Shown: in pieces, positions 1-7,515 of the stretch
Numbering within the stretch: position 1 is the stretch's first letter
Layout: the number at the start of each line of letters is the position of its first letter
Assembly: GCF_002927275.1 (NCBI RefSeq)
Contig: NZ_PRKW01000002.1
Coordinates: 124,001-188,000, forward strand
Reading direction: 5' to 3'
From: Arthrobacter pityocampae
GTDB lineage: Bacteria > Actinomycetota > Actinomycetes > Actinomycetales > Micrococcaceae
Length of the DNA: 64,000 nucleotides
The notes under the pieces: generated by a model
Seen by the model: only the letters and a program-made list of their open reading frames with translations
Database searches by the model: none
Told to the model about the DNA's origin: nothing
Made by a program: the position numbers and the translations under genes

Positions 1-131
1 GACACGGTGAGGTCCAGGCGTGCGCAGTCGGCCGCGCGCCGGACCGCGTGGCGCAGAAGGTCCTCGAGTGAATCCGGATCAGCAGCCGTGCGCCCTCCTT
101 CGGCGCCCGCGGAGTGATCATCGACCGACAT
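1..131 (-). CDS. N-terminal fragment of an unidentified protein, cut by the window edge
   Basis: Reading leftward from the ATG at 131 gives an open frame starting MSVDDHSAGAEGG and running off the window after about 43 codons. A GGAGG-type ribosome site (139-143 on the plus strand) lies 7 nt before this ATG. Another in-frame ATG at 137 is too close to that site. The visible part is acidic, then has a helix rich in Arg and Ala (LRHAVRRAADCARL). No domain can be named from so little. It is divergent from the gene at 320, with a DosR-like palindrome between them. Confidence 0.5.
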   Translation of the reverse strand, partial: MSVDDHSAGAEGGRTAADPDSLEDLLRHAVRRAADCARLDLTV

Positions 132-235
132 CGTCATGCCTCCACTGTGCGTCAGGCCGCCCGGACACCTGCAGGGTCCAAGGTCCTCTCTCCTGTCCGC
201 CCGGCCCGCACTTCTCGCCGCGGACCGGGGCCGAT

Positions 236-249
236 GGGACTTTAGGCCC
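236..249. promoter_or_regulatory. Candidate DevR/DosR box A
   Basis: GGGACTTTAGGCCC matches 13 of 14 positions of the core of the published M. tuberculosis DosR motif (GGGACTWWAGTCCC). It ends 70 bp before the start at 320 and about 105 bp before the divergent start at 131. It is the best match of five related palindromes in the first 12.3 kb. Regulation is inferred, not shown. Confidence 0.6.
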
Positions 250-319
250 TAGTAGTCGGTCCGGGTCTCGCGTGTGATGTTCGTGCAAAGCGAGACACCG
301 ATCGCGAGAGGTTCGCACA

Positions 320-601
320 GTGACCAACATCAGTTCAATCTGGACCAGGATCGATCCGGGCGTGCAGCAGTGGGTCCTCGAGAATCCGGGGTGCGTCGTC
401 CTGCCACGTACCCTGGTCAACCGGGTGGAAGCGACCATCGGCGAGAGTCTCCACGCGGATGCCCACGGAGAGTACTGGTTCTCGGGGGAAGAGCTCATCT
501 TCCTGAAGGCCCGACGCCGGGCGCAGGAACTGGGTGGCTACACCGCCGCAGGTCAGGGCGACCGCCGGTTCCACGATCACGCAGAAATGCTCGACCGGTG
601 A
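320..601 (+). CDS. Small hypothetical protein, 93 aa
   Basis: GTG start with a purine-rich GAGAGG 8 nt upstream. The protein (MTNISSIWTRIDPG...) is soluble, has no signal or membrane segment, and contains a charged helix near residues 60-70 (FLKARRRAQELGG). I do not recognise a family. The DosR-like box 70 bp upstream and the nearby USP and sensor genes suggest it belongs to the same stress regulon. Its stop overlaps a possible GTG start (598) of the next frame, suggesting translational coupling. Confidence 0.55.
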   Translation: MTNISSIWTRIDPGVQQWVLENPGCVVLPRTLVNRVEATIGESLHADAHGEYWFSGEELIFLKARRRAQELGGYTAAGQGDRRFHDHAEMLDR

Positions 602-699
602 GGCGGCGTCCGATCGCGTCCGCCGGCGCGGCCCAGGGATCGGCCAGGACCGCCTACCGGCGGGGGACGGCCGGCCTCGGCGCCGACTCCGAGGAGACG

Positions 700-1023
700 A
701 TGCGGCGCCGCGCCATGGCGATGCACCCGTCGTCGTCCAACCGGAAACTGAAGATCCTGGTCAGCGCCGATGCCGAGGCGCACATCGTGCGGATCCTCGT
801 CCACGGCTGCGTGTCGTCGGTCAATCTGCACGCCCTCGATCTCGTGGTGCGACGGGCCGCCACCCTGTCACCGGGGACGAACGTCGTCCTCGACCTGAGC
901 GAAGCGCAGGCCTGGGACTCCGTGCGGACGGACCTGTACCCCGACTCGATCACCGCGCGTCTCACGGCGCAGGGGGCCGCACCGGCGCCCTTCCCCCTGG
1001 GGGTCATCGCTCCCGCCCCGTGA
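700..1023 (+). CDS. Small STAS-like / hypothetical protein, about 107 aa
   Basis: The frame encodes alternating beta strands and helices (KLKILVSADAEAHIVRILV, then TNVVLDLSEAQAWDS), which resembles the beta-alpha layout of STAS or anti-sigma-antagonist domains. That assignment is only by pattern. The ATG at 700 has GAGGAG just 3 nt upstream. The GTG at 598, overlapping the previous stop as GTGA, would add 34 low-complexity residues. ATGs at 715 and 721 are further options. It probably shares a transcript with the 93-aa gene upstream. Confidence 0.5.
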   Translation: MRRRAMAMHPSSSNRKLKILVSADAEAHIVRILVHGCVSSVNLHALDLVVRRAATLSPGTNVVLDLSEAQAWDSVRTDLYPDSITARLTAQGAAPAPFPLGVIAPAP

Positions 1024-1127
1024 GGGGCGGCAAGAAACGGGTGCACCCTGAGCTCAACGGCGAGCGCGGGGTGCACCGACGCGGGGGCGTCGAGGTGGAC
1101 TACTGACGTGGGACTACTCCAGGCGCT

Positions 1128-1439
1128 TCACGTGCACCAGAACCAGCCCGGCGGGCGCCAATCCATCGGCACCTCGTGATTCCTGCTGCGGCCGCAGCGG
1201 GCGCAGCAGTAACTCGCCCGGGCAGGTCGGACACGGCCGTTGGGGAGAACCACCTGCACGGAGTAGGCGGAATAGACGAGGGCGTCATCCGCTCCGCAGG
1301 TCAGGCAGAGCGGGGTCGCCCCACGAGGGTGTTCACCGTGCCCGGCCCGTCCACGAAGAGCGGTCGCGTCCGCGATGCGCGCATCCGGCGTCGTCGACGG
1401 GCGGCGCGCAGGCCGCCCCTGGTCCCTGGATCGGCGCAT
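1128..1439 (-). CDS. Small zinc-ribbon protein, about 103 aa
   Basis: The C-terminal half has two cysteine pairs, CLTC and CCARC, about 30 residues apart, the spacing of a zinc ribbon. Between them lies a strand-rich segment (ALVYSAYSVQVVLPNG). The N-terminal 45 residues are Arg-rich and probably disordered. GTG codons at 1445 and 1442 lie just before the ATG, and no clear ribosome site is visible. It follows the PPOX gene at 1456-1905 by 16 nt and is probably co-transcribed with it. Function unknown; a nucleic-acid or metal-binding role is possible. Confidence 0.55.
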   Translation of the reverse strand: MRRSRDQGRPARRPSTTPDARIADATALRGRAGHGEHPRGATPLCLTCGADDALVYSAYSVQVVLPNGRVRPARASYCCARCGRSRNHEVPMDWRPPGWFWCT

Positions 1440-1455
1440 CACCACGGCTATCGGG

Positions 1456-1905
1456 CTAACGGGCGGTCGACAGGCGACGACCGCGCATCCTGGTGGGAGC
1501 CATCTCGTAGAAGAGATCGCGGAGTCCGGGCGCCCATGGCTCCTCCGAGACCTTGCCCCACAGCGTGGTCAGGAGGTCCGGGTCCTCGACACGGGTGGCC
1601 GGCCCGTTCGCCAGGACGGTCCACCCGCTCTGGGTGTTCCTGTCGGTGACGTCCACCTGGAACCCCGCATGCTCGAGGTAGCTGTTGGCGATGGTGCCGT
1701 CCGCCCGCGTCCGGAAGTAGAGGTGTTCGTCGAGCACGAAGTAGTTGACCGGAAAGATGTTCAGGCATCCCTCGTGGAAGAAGCCGAGACGGCCGACCGA
1801 CTGCGTGGTCGCCAGGGCCCAGCATTGCGTCGGCGTGAGGGCTTCCGACGCATGCAGGGCGCCCGGCATCTCCCAGTAGCTGTCCTGGCGTGGGGGTGTC
1901 GACAC
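1456..1905 (-). CDS. Pyridoxamine 5'-phosphate oxidase (PPOX) family, flavin-binding protein
   Basis: About 149 aa with the split-barrel PPOX pattern: CWALATTQSVGRLGF, then IFPVNYFVLDEHLYFRT, then a W-x-V-x-ANG strand. Members usually bind FMN or F420 and reduce or sequester small molecules. The GTG at 1905 (VSTPPRQDSYWEM) was chosen because AGGA precedes it. Longer starts up to 2022 lack a ribosome site, and the internal ATG at 1869 is overlapped by its own GGGAG. It is a paralogue of 3018-3467. PPOX genes are common companions of USP genes in dormancy regulons. Confidence 0.75.
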   Translation of the reverse strand: MSTPPRQDSYWEMPGALHASEALTPTQCWALATTQSVGRLGFFHEGCLNIFPVNYFVLDEHLYFRTRADGTIANSYLEHAGFQVDVTDRNTQSGWTVLANGPATRVEDPDLLTTLWGKVSEEPWAPGLRDLFYEMAPTRMRGRRLSTAR

Positions 1906-2007
1906 GGTGACGTCCTTCGTCCGTAGGGATGGTGCATCGCGGCGCCGTGCCCGCAGATTCCCGGGCCGAGGCGTGCCTACTGTCGACGCTACAAACACCT
2001 CGACCTC

Positions 2008-2035
2008 CTGATCAGGGTCCAAAGCCCCTGATCAG
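2008..2035. promoter_or_regulatory. Long palindrome containing candidate DosR box E
   Basis: CTGATCAGGG (2008-2017) and CCCTGATCAG (2026-2035) form a perfect 10-bp inverted repeat with an 8-nt spacer. The centre, 2015-2028, reads on the minus strand as GGGGCTTTGGACCC, 11 of 14 to the DosR core. It lies between the divergent PPOX (start 1905) and USP (start 2165) genes and could serve both. Confidence 0.5.
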
Positions 2036-2131
2036 CGCTTACGGCATCTGTGATCGTGGGAGAGTGACCCATCCGCCCCGCGACGCCGGCCACTCACGGA
2101 CGCCCGGATGGACCTCCCGGATCACATCCAG

Positions 2132-2163
2132 CACGTTAGGAATGCACCACGTTAGGAATGCAC
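2132..2163 (+). repeat. Perfect 16-bp tandem duplication at the USP translation start
   Basis: CACGTTAGGAATGCAC occurs twice in direct succession (2132-2147 and 2148-2163), ending one base before the ATG at 2165. Each copy carries the TTAGGAA that acts as the ribosome site, so the gene has two candidate sites; the second is correctly spaced (about 8 nt). Confidence 0.8.
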
Positions 2164-2164
2164 C

Positions 2165-3073
2165 ATGACCACGGTCCTTCCCGAGGCGACAGCAACGAGA
2201 CCCCCCATCCAGCGCTCCGAGCCGATGCTGGTCGCGATGCGCGATCCTGCGGCCGACCGGACCGCCGTGGAGTGGGCAGCAGCGCGTGCGGCGGCCCTCG
2301 ATGTCCCGCTCACAGTCCTGCACGCCATCGCAGACCCGTCCCTGATGCCCCCCGGGCGCCTGTACGGCGACGAGGTGATCGCCGGGCGCGTGATGGTCAG
2401 TCGCGAAGCATCGCGCGTCGTCCACCGGCATCCCGGCCTGCGCATCAGTACCTACCTGCACTGCGGTGATGTGGTCGAGGCGTTGCTGGGACTGTCCACG
2501 GCCGCGCCGATGATCGTCGTGGGCGCGGACCGGAGGGATCCCGTCAGCGGGGAGTTCAAAGGCTCCATCGCACTGCAGGTGGCCCTGAACTCCTCGACAC
2601 CGGTCGCCGTCGTGCCGCCGGCATACGGCTACCGGACGGACTCGAGCCAGGCCGGAAGGGGAGTGGTGGTCGGTGTGGACGGTTCGGATGCGTCGCGGGC
2701 CGCTCTCCTCCGAGCAGCCGACGAGGCCCACGCATCCGGCATGGCCTTGACGGTGGTCACCGCACTGGGGTCATCCCCGCAGCGCATGGCGGTCGGTGCG
2801 TCACCGATGCTCCTCGCCGTGCGCACCCGCTACCCGGATCTCCTCGTGAGCTGGATCGTCGATGACCTGCACACTCCCGTCGAGGCGCTGGCACTCTACG
2901 GCACCGGATCGGATCTGCTGGTGATCGGCCGCCATGGGAGCGGTGCGCGCTCAGCGATGTCGCTCGGCTCGGTCACCCACACGCTGCTCCTGGAGCCACC
3001 CTGCCCCACCCTGGTCCTCACTCGTCGGGAGCTCGAGCGCCCTGAGGATGGGTCGATGCCTGCAGGGGAGTGA
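2165..3073 (+). CDS. Universal stress protein, tandem USP domains
   Basis: 302 aa with two USP (Rossmann-like) domains, roughly residues 20-145 and 160-290. The second domain keeps the nucleotide-binding pattern G-x2-G-x9-GS (VIGRHGSGARSAMSLGSV). The first has a degenerate version (VVGADRRDPVSGEFKGS), so only one domain may bind ATP. Such tandem USPs are typical of actinobacterial hypoxia/dormancy regulons. The start is fixed by TTAGGAA in the duplicated 16-mer. The 3' end overlaps the convergent PPOX gene by 56 bp. Confidence 0.9.
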   Translation: MTTVLPEATATRPPIQRSEPMLVAMRDPAADRTAVEWAAARAAALDVPLTVLHAIADPSLMPPGRLYGDEVIAGRVMVSREASRVVHRHPGLRISTYLHCGDVVEALLGLSTAAPMIVVGADRRDPVSGEFKGSIALQVALNSSTPVAVVPPAYGYRTDSSQAGRGVVVGVDGSDASRAALLRAADEAHASGMALTVVTALGSSPQRMAVGASPMLLAVRTRYPDLLVSWIVDDLHTPVEALALYGTGSDLLVIGRHGSGARSAMSLGSVTHTLLLEPPCPTLVLTRRELERPEDGSMPAGE

Positions 3074-3467
3074 AGGAACGTCCGGTGATCGTCTCGGGTA
3101 CCAGCCGCATGAACCGGTCCTTGCGGCCGCTCTCCCACGGATGCAGGGGCAGGGTGACCGTGTTCAGCAGCTCGCTCGTCTGGTTGATCGTCGCCGCGTG
3201 TCCGTGAACGATCACGCTCCAGACCAGGGCACCGTCGTTGAGCGTTCCGTCCGTCTCGAGCGCGACCGGGGCCTTCTCGGAGAACCGGGACTTCGTCCCC
3301 TCCGAGGTGCGGAAGACGATCGTGCCGTGTTCCACGACGAAATTGACCGGAAAGATGCCCGGTATGCCCTGAATGCACAGGGCAAGGCGTCCGAAGGGAG
3401 CATTTCGGAGTAATCTCCAGCATTCGTGCGCTGGAAGGATTTCCGTAGGTGTATTCTCGGCTTCCAT
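3018..3467 (-). CDS. Pyridoxamine 5'-phosphate oxidase (PPOX) family, second copy
   Basis: 149 aa. The order of motifs matches the first PPOX gene: ECWRLLRNAPFGRLAL, IFPVNFVVEHGTIVFRT, then WSVIVHGHA. A flavin-binding split barrel is expected; substrate unknown. The ATG at 3467 lacks a strong ribosome site. The gene ends inside the convergent USP gene (overlap 3018-3073) and is divergent from the sensor kinase at 3601. Confidence 0.8.
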   Translation of the reverse strand: MEAENTPTEILPAHECWRLLRNAPFGRLALCIQGIPGIFPVNFVVEHGTIVFRTSEGTKSRFSEKAPVALETDGTLNDGALVWSVIVHGHAATINQTSELLNTVTLPLHPWESGRKDRFMRLVPETITGRSFTPLQASTHPQGARAPDE

Positions 3468-3600
3468 AGATCGACACTATGAAGCGACCCACGGGCCGGG
3501 TAGGGCACTCAGACCCCTCTTCCGATCCGGCGCTCCGGTCTCATCGTGAAGGACGGAACGTGATTTCCTCGGGGGCGGGGCATCGCGCCGAGAGTACGGG

Positions 3601-5292
3601 GTGCGGCACGTGGTCACTTATTCCGATGGACTGTCCAACGAGGCGCGCCCGAAGACGACGGCGCTCGCCGGCATGGAGGACCTGCTCGCGGCCTTCGCGG
3701 CCATCGCGGACGATCTCGGGCTCGACACCGTCCTGGAACGCGTCATCTCGGCTGCCTGCCGACTGGTCGATGCCCGGTACGGGGCCCTGGGGGTCATCGG
3801 CCCGGACCGCACGCTCGGGCACTTCACCACCGTCGGACTGGAGAAGGACGAGATCCGGCGGATCGGCCAGTTCCCCACCGGGCACGGAATCCTCGGCCTG
3901 CTGATCTCCGTGCCGCACTCGCTCCGCCTCTCCGACCTGCGCGAGCATCCCCTCGCGTACGGCTATCCGGAGGGCCACCCGCCGATGAGGTCCTTCCTGG
4001 GCGTTCCGATCCGTATCCACGACCGCGTCTTCGGCAATCTGTACCTGACGGACAAGTTGGGAGGCGCGGAATTCTCCGTCGAGGACGAACAGCTCGTCGT
4101 GGCGCTGGCGTCGGCAGCCGGGGTCGCGATCGAGAACTCCCGCCTCTTCGATGAAGCGAATCGTCGGACACGATGGCTCGAGGGCGGGCTGAACGCCGTG
4201 AGGGAACTGCTCAACCAGCACGACGAATCCCACCACGATCTCGACATCCTCACCACGCACGCTCTCAACGCCTCGCAGAGTATCCTCGCAGCGGTCCTCC
4301 GGGATTTCGGCGGCAAGCGGGGGGTGGGATGCGAGGCCGTGGACGGCGTCGAGGTCGCGGCGCTGCTCGGCCGGTCGAGTCTGGATCCGACGCTGCTCTC
4401 CAGGCTCCCGAGCACCCTGTCGCCCATCGTGCTCGACGCCGACGAGTTCACCCGGGTGCTTCCCGGCGCGCCCGAGGGCATGATCGGGACGGCGCTGTGC
4501 ACCAGGCTGCCGGGGGACGGCGACCGCCGTTTCCTCGTCGTCGGCCGGTCCTCCGCCGGGTCACCGTTCTCCGACGTCGACCACGAGATGATGACGACCT
4601 TCGCGTCCCATGTGTCCCTGGCCCTCGAACTGCTGCGCGTTCATCGCCAGCGGGAACAGGAGGCCGTATTCGGCGACCGCGACCGCATTGCACGTGACCT
4701 GCACGACCTCGTGATCCAGCGGCTCTTCGCTGCGGGACTGAGCATCCAGAGCCTGCGCAAGTACACGCCGGACACGGAGGCACTGACCCGCATCTCCGCG
4801 GTGACGACGGAACTCGACGAGACCATCCGGGAACTGCGTGACACCATCTACTCGCTGCGCACGGTCCCGCAGGTCACCCCGACCTTCACCTCCACCATCT
4901 TCTCCCTCGTCGCGGATGCCTTCGACGGCCACGACCTCGCGCCGGTCCTCCAACTGTCCGGTCCGCTCGACGCGGCGGTGGACGACGAACGCGCCGACCA
5001 CGTCAGGGCCGTGTTGCTCGAGGGGTTGTCCAACGCGCTACGCCACGCCGATGCCCAGACCATCACGGTGACCCTGCGGGCGATCGGTCAATACCTCGAA
5101 TTGAGGATCGCCGACGACGGCCGGGGGTTCGAGAACCCCACCCGTTCGAGCGGCATGGCCAACATGAAGCGCCGGGCCGAACTGTGCGACGGCTCGATCT
5201 CCATCGTCAGTGAACCCGCCGGCGGGACGAAGGTCCACCTCAAGATCCCTCTGAACCAGACGGAGACGGCGGCCCCGACGGGCGGGAGATGA
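3601..5292 (+). CDS. DosS/DevS-like GAF-GAF sensor histidine kinase
   Basis: 563 aa. GAF domain 1 spans about 30-185 and GAF 2 about 215-340. A HisKA_3 dimerisation domain follows with phospho-acceptor His368 in RIARDLHD, then an HATPase_c domain (GLSNALRH; DDGRGF; GTKVHLKIP). The segment GHPPMRSFLGVP (His126) resembles the region of mycobacterial DosS/DosT that supplies the proximal haem ligand, so haem gas-sensing is plausible but inferred. There is no transmembrane segment. GTG start, with purines GAGAG upstream. It converges on the response regulator with a 53-bp overlap. Confidence 0.9.
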   Translation: MRHVVTYSDGLSNEARPKTTALAGMEDLLAAFAAIADDLGLDTVLERVISAACRLVDARYGALGVIGPDRTLGHFTTVGLEKDEIRRIGQFPTGHGILGLLISVPHSLRLSDLREHPLAYGYPEGHPPMRSFLGVPIRIHDRVFGNLYLTDKLGGAEFSVEDEQLVVALASAAGVAIENSRLFDEANRRTRWLEGGLNAVRELLNQHDESHHDLDILTTHALNASQSILAAVLRDFGGKRGVGCEAVDGVEVAALLGRSSLDPTLLSRLPSTLSPIVLDADEFTRVLPGAPEGMIGTALCTRLPGDGDRRFLVVGRSSAGSPFSDVDHEMMTTFASHVSLALELLRVHRQREQEAVFGDRDRIARDLHDLVIQRLFAAGLSIQSLRKYTPDTEALTRISAVTTELDETIRELRDTIYSLRTVPQVTPTFTSTIFSLVADAFDGHDLAPVLQLSGPLDAAVDDERADHVRAVLLEGLSNALRHADAQTITVTLRAIGQYLELRIADDGRGFENPTRSSGMANMKRRAELCDGSISIVSEPAGGTKVHLKIPLNQTETAAPTGGR

Positions 5293-5929
5293 ACACCGCC
5301 GCCTGGGTGCGGCGCTGGAACCCCAGCTTCGACAGCAGGGACGACACATAGTTCTTCACGGTCTTCTCCGCGAGGAACAGTTCCGCCCCGATCTCCCGGT
5401 TGGTCAGCCCCGCCCCGATCAGTGCCAGGACCTTCTTCTCCTGGGTGGTCAGTCCCTCCAGCCGCGGGTCCTCGACCGGGGCGTCCTGGAGGCCGGACAT
5501 GATCCGTTCCGTCACGCCGGCTGCGAACAGCGATTCACCGGCCGCCGCCCGGCGGACCTTCTCGACGAGGTCGGACCCGAGGATCTCCTTCAGGATGTAT
5601 CCCGCAGCACCCGCGATGACAGCACCCCGCAGGGCCTGCTCGTCGTCATAGCTCGTCAGGATCACGCACGCCAGGGAGGGGTCGACCGAGCGCACATCGC
5701 GGCACACCTCGATCCCCGTGCCGTCGGGCAGCCGCGCATCGAGGATCGAGATGTCCGGGGACAGGGCGGGGATCCTCCGGGTGGCCTCCTCGGCCGATCC
5801 GGATTCCCCGACGATCGAGAAGCCCTCACTCTCCAGCAGCTCGCGCAACCCGCGCCGGACCAGTTCGTGGTCGTCGAGGAGGAACACCGTGGTCCCCTCG
5901 GGCTGTGCACCGGTCGCGGGGTAGTCCAT
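5240..5929 (-). CDS. DosR/DevR-like NarL-family response regulator
   Basis: 229 aa. Receiver domain at 13-130 with acidic pocket LLDDHE and phospho-acceptor Asp64 in SILDARLPDG, switch residues ILTSYDD and GYILKE. The C-terminal LuxR-type HTH (LTTQEKKVLALIGAGLTNREI, EKTVKNYVSSLLSKLG) ends near residue 220. The ATG at 5929 is chosen because GGAGGTTGGAG precedes it; a longer frame to 5989 has no site. It is the evident partner of the adjacent kinase, though convergent rather than co-directional. The repeated GGGNCTTTNGNCCY boxes nearby are its likely targets. Confidence 0.9.
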   Translation of the reverse strand: MDYPATGAQPEGTTVFLLDDHELVRRGLRELLESEGFSIVGESGSAEEATRRIPALSPDISILDARLPDGTGIEVCRDVRSVDPSLACVILTSYDDEQALRGAVIAGAAGYILKEILGSDLVEKVRRAAAGESLFAAGVTERIMSGLQDAPVEDPRLEGLTTQEKKVLALIGAGLTNREIGAELFLAEKTVKNYVSSLLSKLGFQRRTQAAVFISRPSGPPSPSGSEGS

Positions 5930-6069
5930 CTCCAACCTCCGACGTCGTCGATGCATCCGATGCAACCGCGTCGAATGTCTCGTTCCCAATCACCACGAGC
6001 AGTGGGTTTCCCGCCCATCATCACCGGGTACGGTGCCCGTCGTCAGGGCACAACGTCCCCACCTCGGGC

Positions 6070-6083
6070 GGGCCTTTCGGCCC
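6070..6083. promoter_or_regulatory. Candidate DevR/DosR box B
   Basis: GGGCCTTTCGGCCC, a near-perfect palindrome with 11 of 14 matches to the DosR core. It ends 73 bp before the USP start at 6157 and lies in the divergent region shared with the response-regulator gene (start 5929), allowing autoregulation. Confidence 0.55.
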
Positions 6084-6156
6084 TACCCGACACACGAGGG
6101 GCCGAAGAGAATGACGGGGCGCACGTTCACCTGTGGCGAAGGAGCAGAACCCCATC

Positions 6157-6651
6157 ATGGACATCACACCCGCGTCCCGCAAGCACCGAGTCATCGTGGT
6201 CGGCGTCGACGGATCGGAACAATCGATCGCCGCGCTGGAACTCGCGGGCAGCCTCGTGCCGCTCGCCGGGGATGTCCTCCGGGCCGTGACCGTCTGGCAG
6301 TACCCCATCGGCTTCGGGACCTTCGCTCCCATCACCTGGAACCCCGACGACCTGGCCGAGACGGCACTCGACGATGCACTGTCGGCGGCGTTCGGGGACC
6401 ACCCGCCCTGCCCGGTGGAGCGCCGGGTGCTGCAAGGGCCCGCAGCTCAGGTGCTCATCGAGGAGAGCAGGAAGGCCGCGATGATCGTCGTCGGATCCCG
6501 GGGCCACGGCGGGTTCGTGGGACTCCTCCTCGGATCGGTGAGTTCCGCCGTCGCCGAGCGTTCCGCCTGCCCGGTGCTCATCGCGCACGGTACGCTCCGA
6601 CCGCCCGATGCCGAACCGGCAGCCGCCCGGACCGCCGGGGCCTCGGCATGA
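6157..6651 (+). CDS. Universal stress protein, single domain
   Basis: 164 aa. The classical USP ATP-binding motif is intact (VVGSRGHGGFVGLLLGSVS) and the N-terminal strand reads RVIVVGVDGSEQS. The ATG at 6157 follows GAAGGAG at a rather long distance (about 12 nt). A GTG at 6133 would add 8 residues but has no ribosome site. The stop overlaps the next USP start as ATGA, so the two are translationally coupled. Box B lies upstream. Confidence 0.88.
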   Translation: MDITPASRKHRVIVVGVDGSEQSIAALELAGSLVPLAGDVLRAVTVWQYPIGFGTFAPITWNPDDLAETALDDALSAAFGDHPPCPVERRVLQGPAAQVLIEESRKAAMIVVGSRGHGGFVGLLLGSVSSAVAERSACPVLIAHGTLRPPDAEPAAARTAGASA

Positions 6652-7514
6652 CCGCCGGTACGGACGGGGCCGGGGGAACCCGGCGGGGCAAGCCGGTGAT
6701 GGTCGGCTACGACGGTTCCGACCAGTCGAAGAAGGCGCTCCTGTGGGCCTCCCGCTATGCCGGTGTGGCCGGGCTGCCGCTGGTCGTCGTCCACGCCTTC
6801 ATCTGGCCGTACTTCACCGACCGGCTGGGACCGGTCGAGGGCATCGAGGACAGCGGGCTGCGCGGGGAGGCAGACCGGATCCTGGCGGAAGGACTCGAAC
6901 TGGCACGGCGCTCCGAGCCGGATCTCGAGGTGCACGACCGCATGGTGACGGGTGCACCCACCGGCGTCCTGACGACCCTCTCGACGGAGGCCTCCCTCCT
7001 CGTCACCGGAACGCGGGGCCTCGGCGGCTTCTCCGGGTTGCTCATCGGCTCGGTGAGCCTCCACCTCGTCTCCACCGCGTCCTGCCCCGTGATGGTCGTC
7101 CGGGACGCCCGTCCGACGCACGACACCGTCCTGGTCGCCGTCGACGGTTCCGACGAGAGCGACCGGGCGGTGATGGTGGCGGCCGAGCTGGCCCGCACCC
7201 TGCACAAGTCGCTCCGGCTCCTGCACGTCGGCGCCCCGCACCGGCACGGGGCGGCCGAAGCGTCCGCCCGGGAGCTGGAGCAGGATCCGGTCCTGGAGCA
7301 GGCCGCGGCGCTGCTCGGCGACCGCGCGGGTCCGACGGCAGGCCGGGACCTCCTCCTCGCCGACTCGATCCCGGGCTGCATCGTCGAAGAGAGCCGGAGA
7401 GCCGCGTGTGTGGTCCTCGGTGCCAAGGGGCGCAACACACTGGGCGTCCGGCTCGGATCCACGGTCCATGCGGTCCTGCATCACGCCGACGGCAACGTCG
7501 TCGTCGTGCGGTAG
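6648..7514 (+). CDS. Universal stress protein, tandem USP domains
   Basis: 288 aa with two USP domains. The first (about 15-145) has VTGTRGLGGFSGLLIGSVS; the second (about 155-288) has VLGAKGRNTLGVRLGST, so both keep a recognisable nucleotide-binding loop. The ATG overlaps the preceding USP stop (ATGA), indicating a two-gene operon. It ends one nucleotide before the stop of the convergent gene 7516-8439. Confidence 0.9.
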   Translation: MTAGTDGAGGTRRGKPVMVGYDGSDQSKKALLWASRYAGVAGLPLVVVHAFIWPYFTDRLGPVEGIEDSGLRGEADRILAEGLELARRSEPDLEVHDRMVTGAPTGVLTTLSTEASLLVTGTRGLGGFSGLLIGSVSLHLVSTASCPVMVVRDARPTHDTVLVAVDGSDESDRAVMVAAELARTLHKSLRLLHVGAPHRHGAAEASARELEQDPVLEQAAALLGDRAGPTAGRDLLLADSIPGCIVEESRRAACVVLGAKGRNTLGVRLGSTVHAVLHHADGNVVVVR

Positions 7515-7515
7515 G

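Noticed and set aside
3503-3516. Possible sixth DosR-like box between the second PPOX gene and the kinase
   Set aside because: On the minus strand it reads GGGTCTGAGTGCCC, sharing the half-sites, but it departs from the common form at three otherwise constant positions. Too weak to count.
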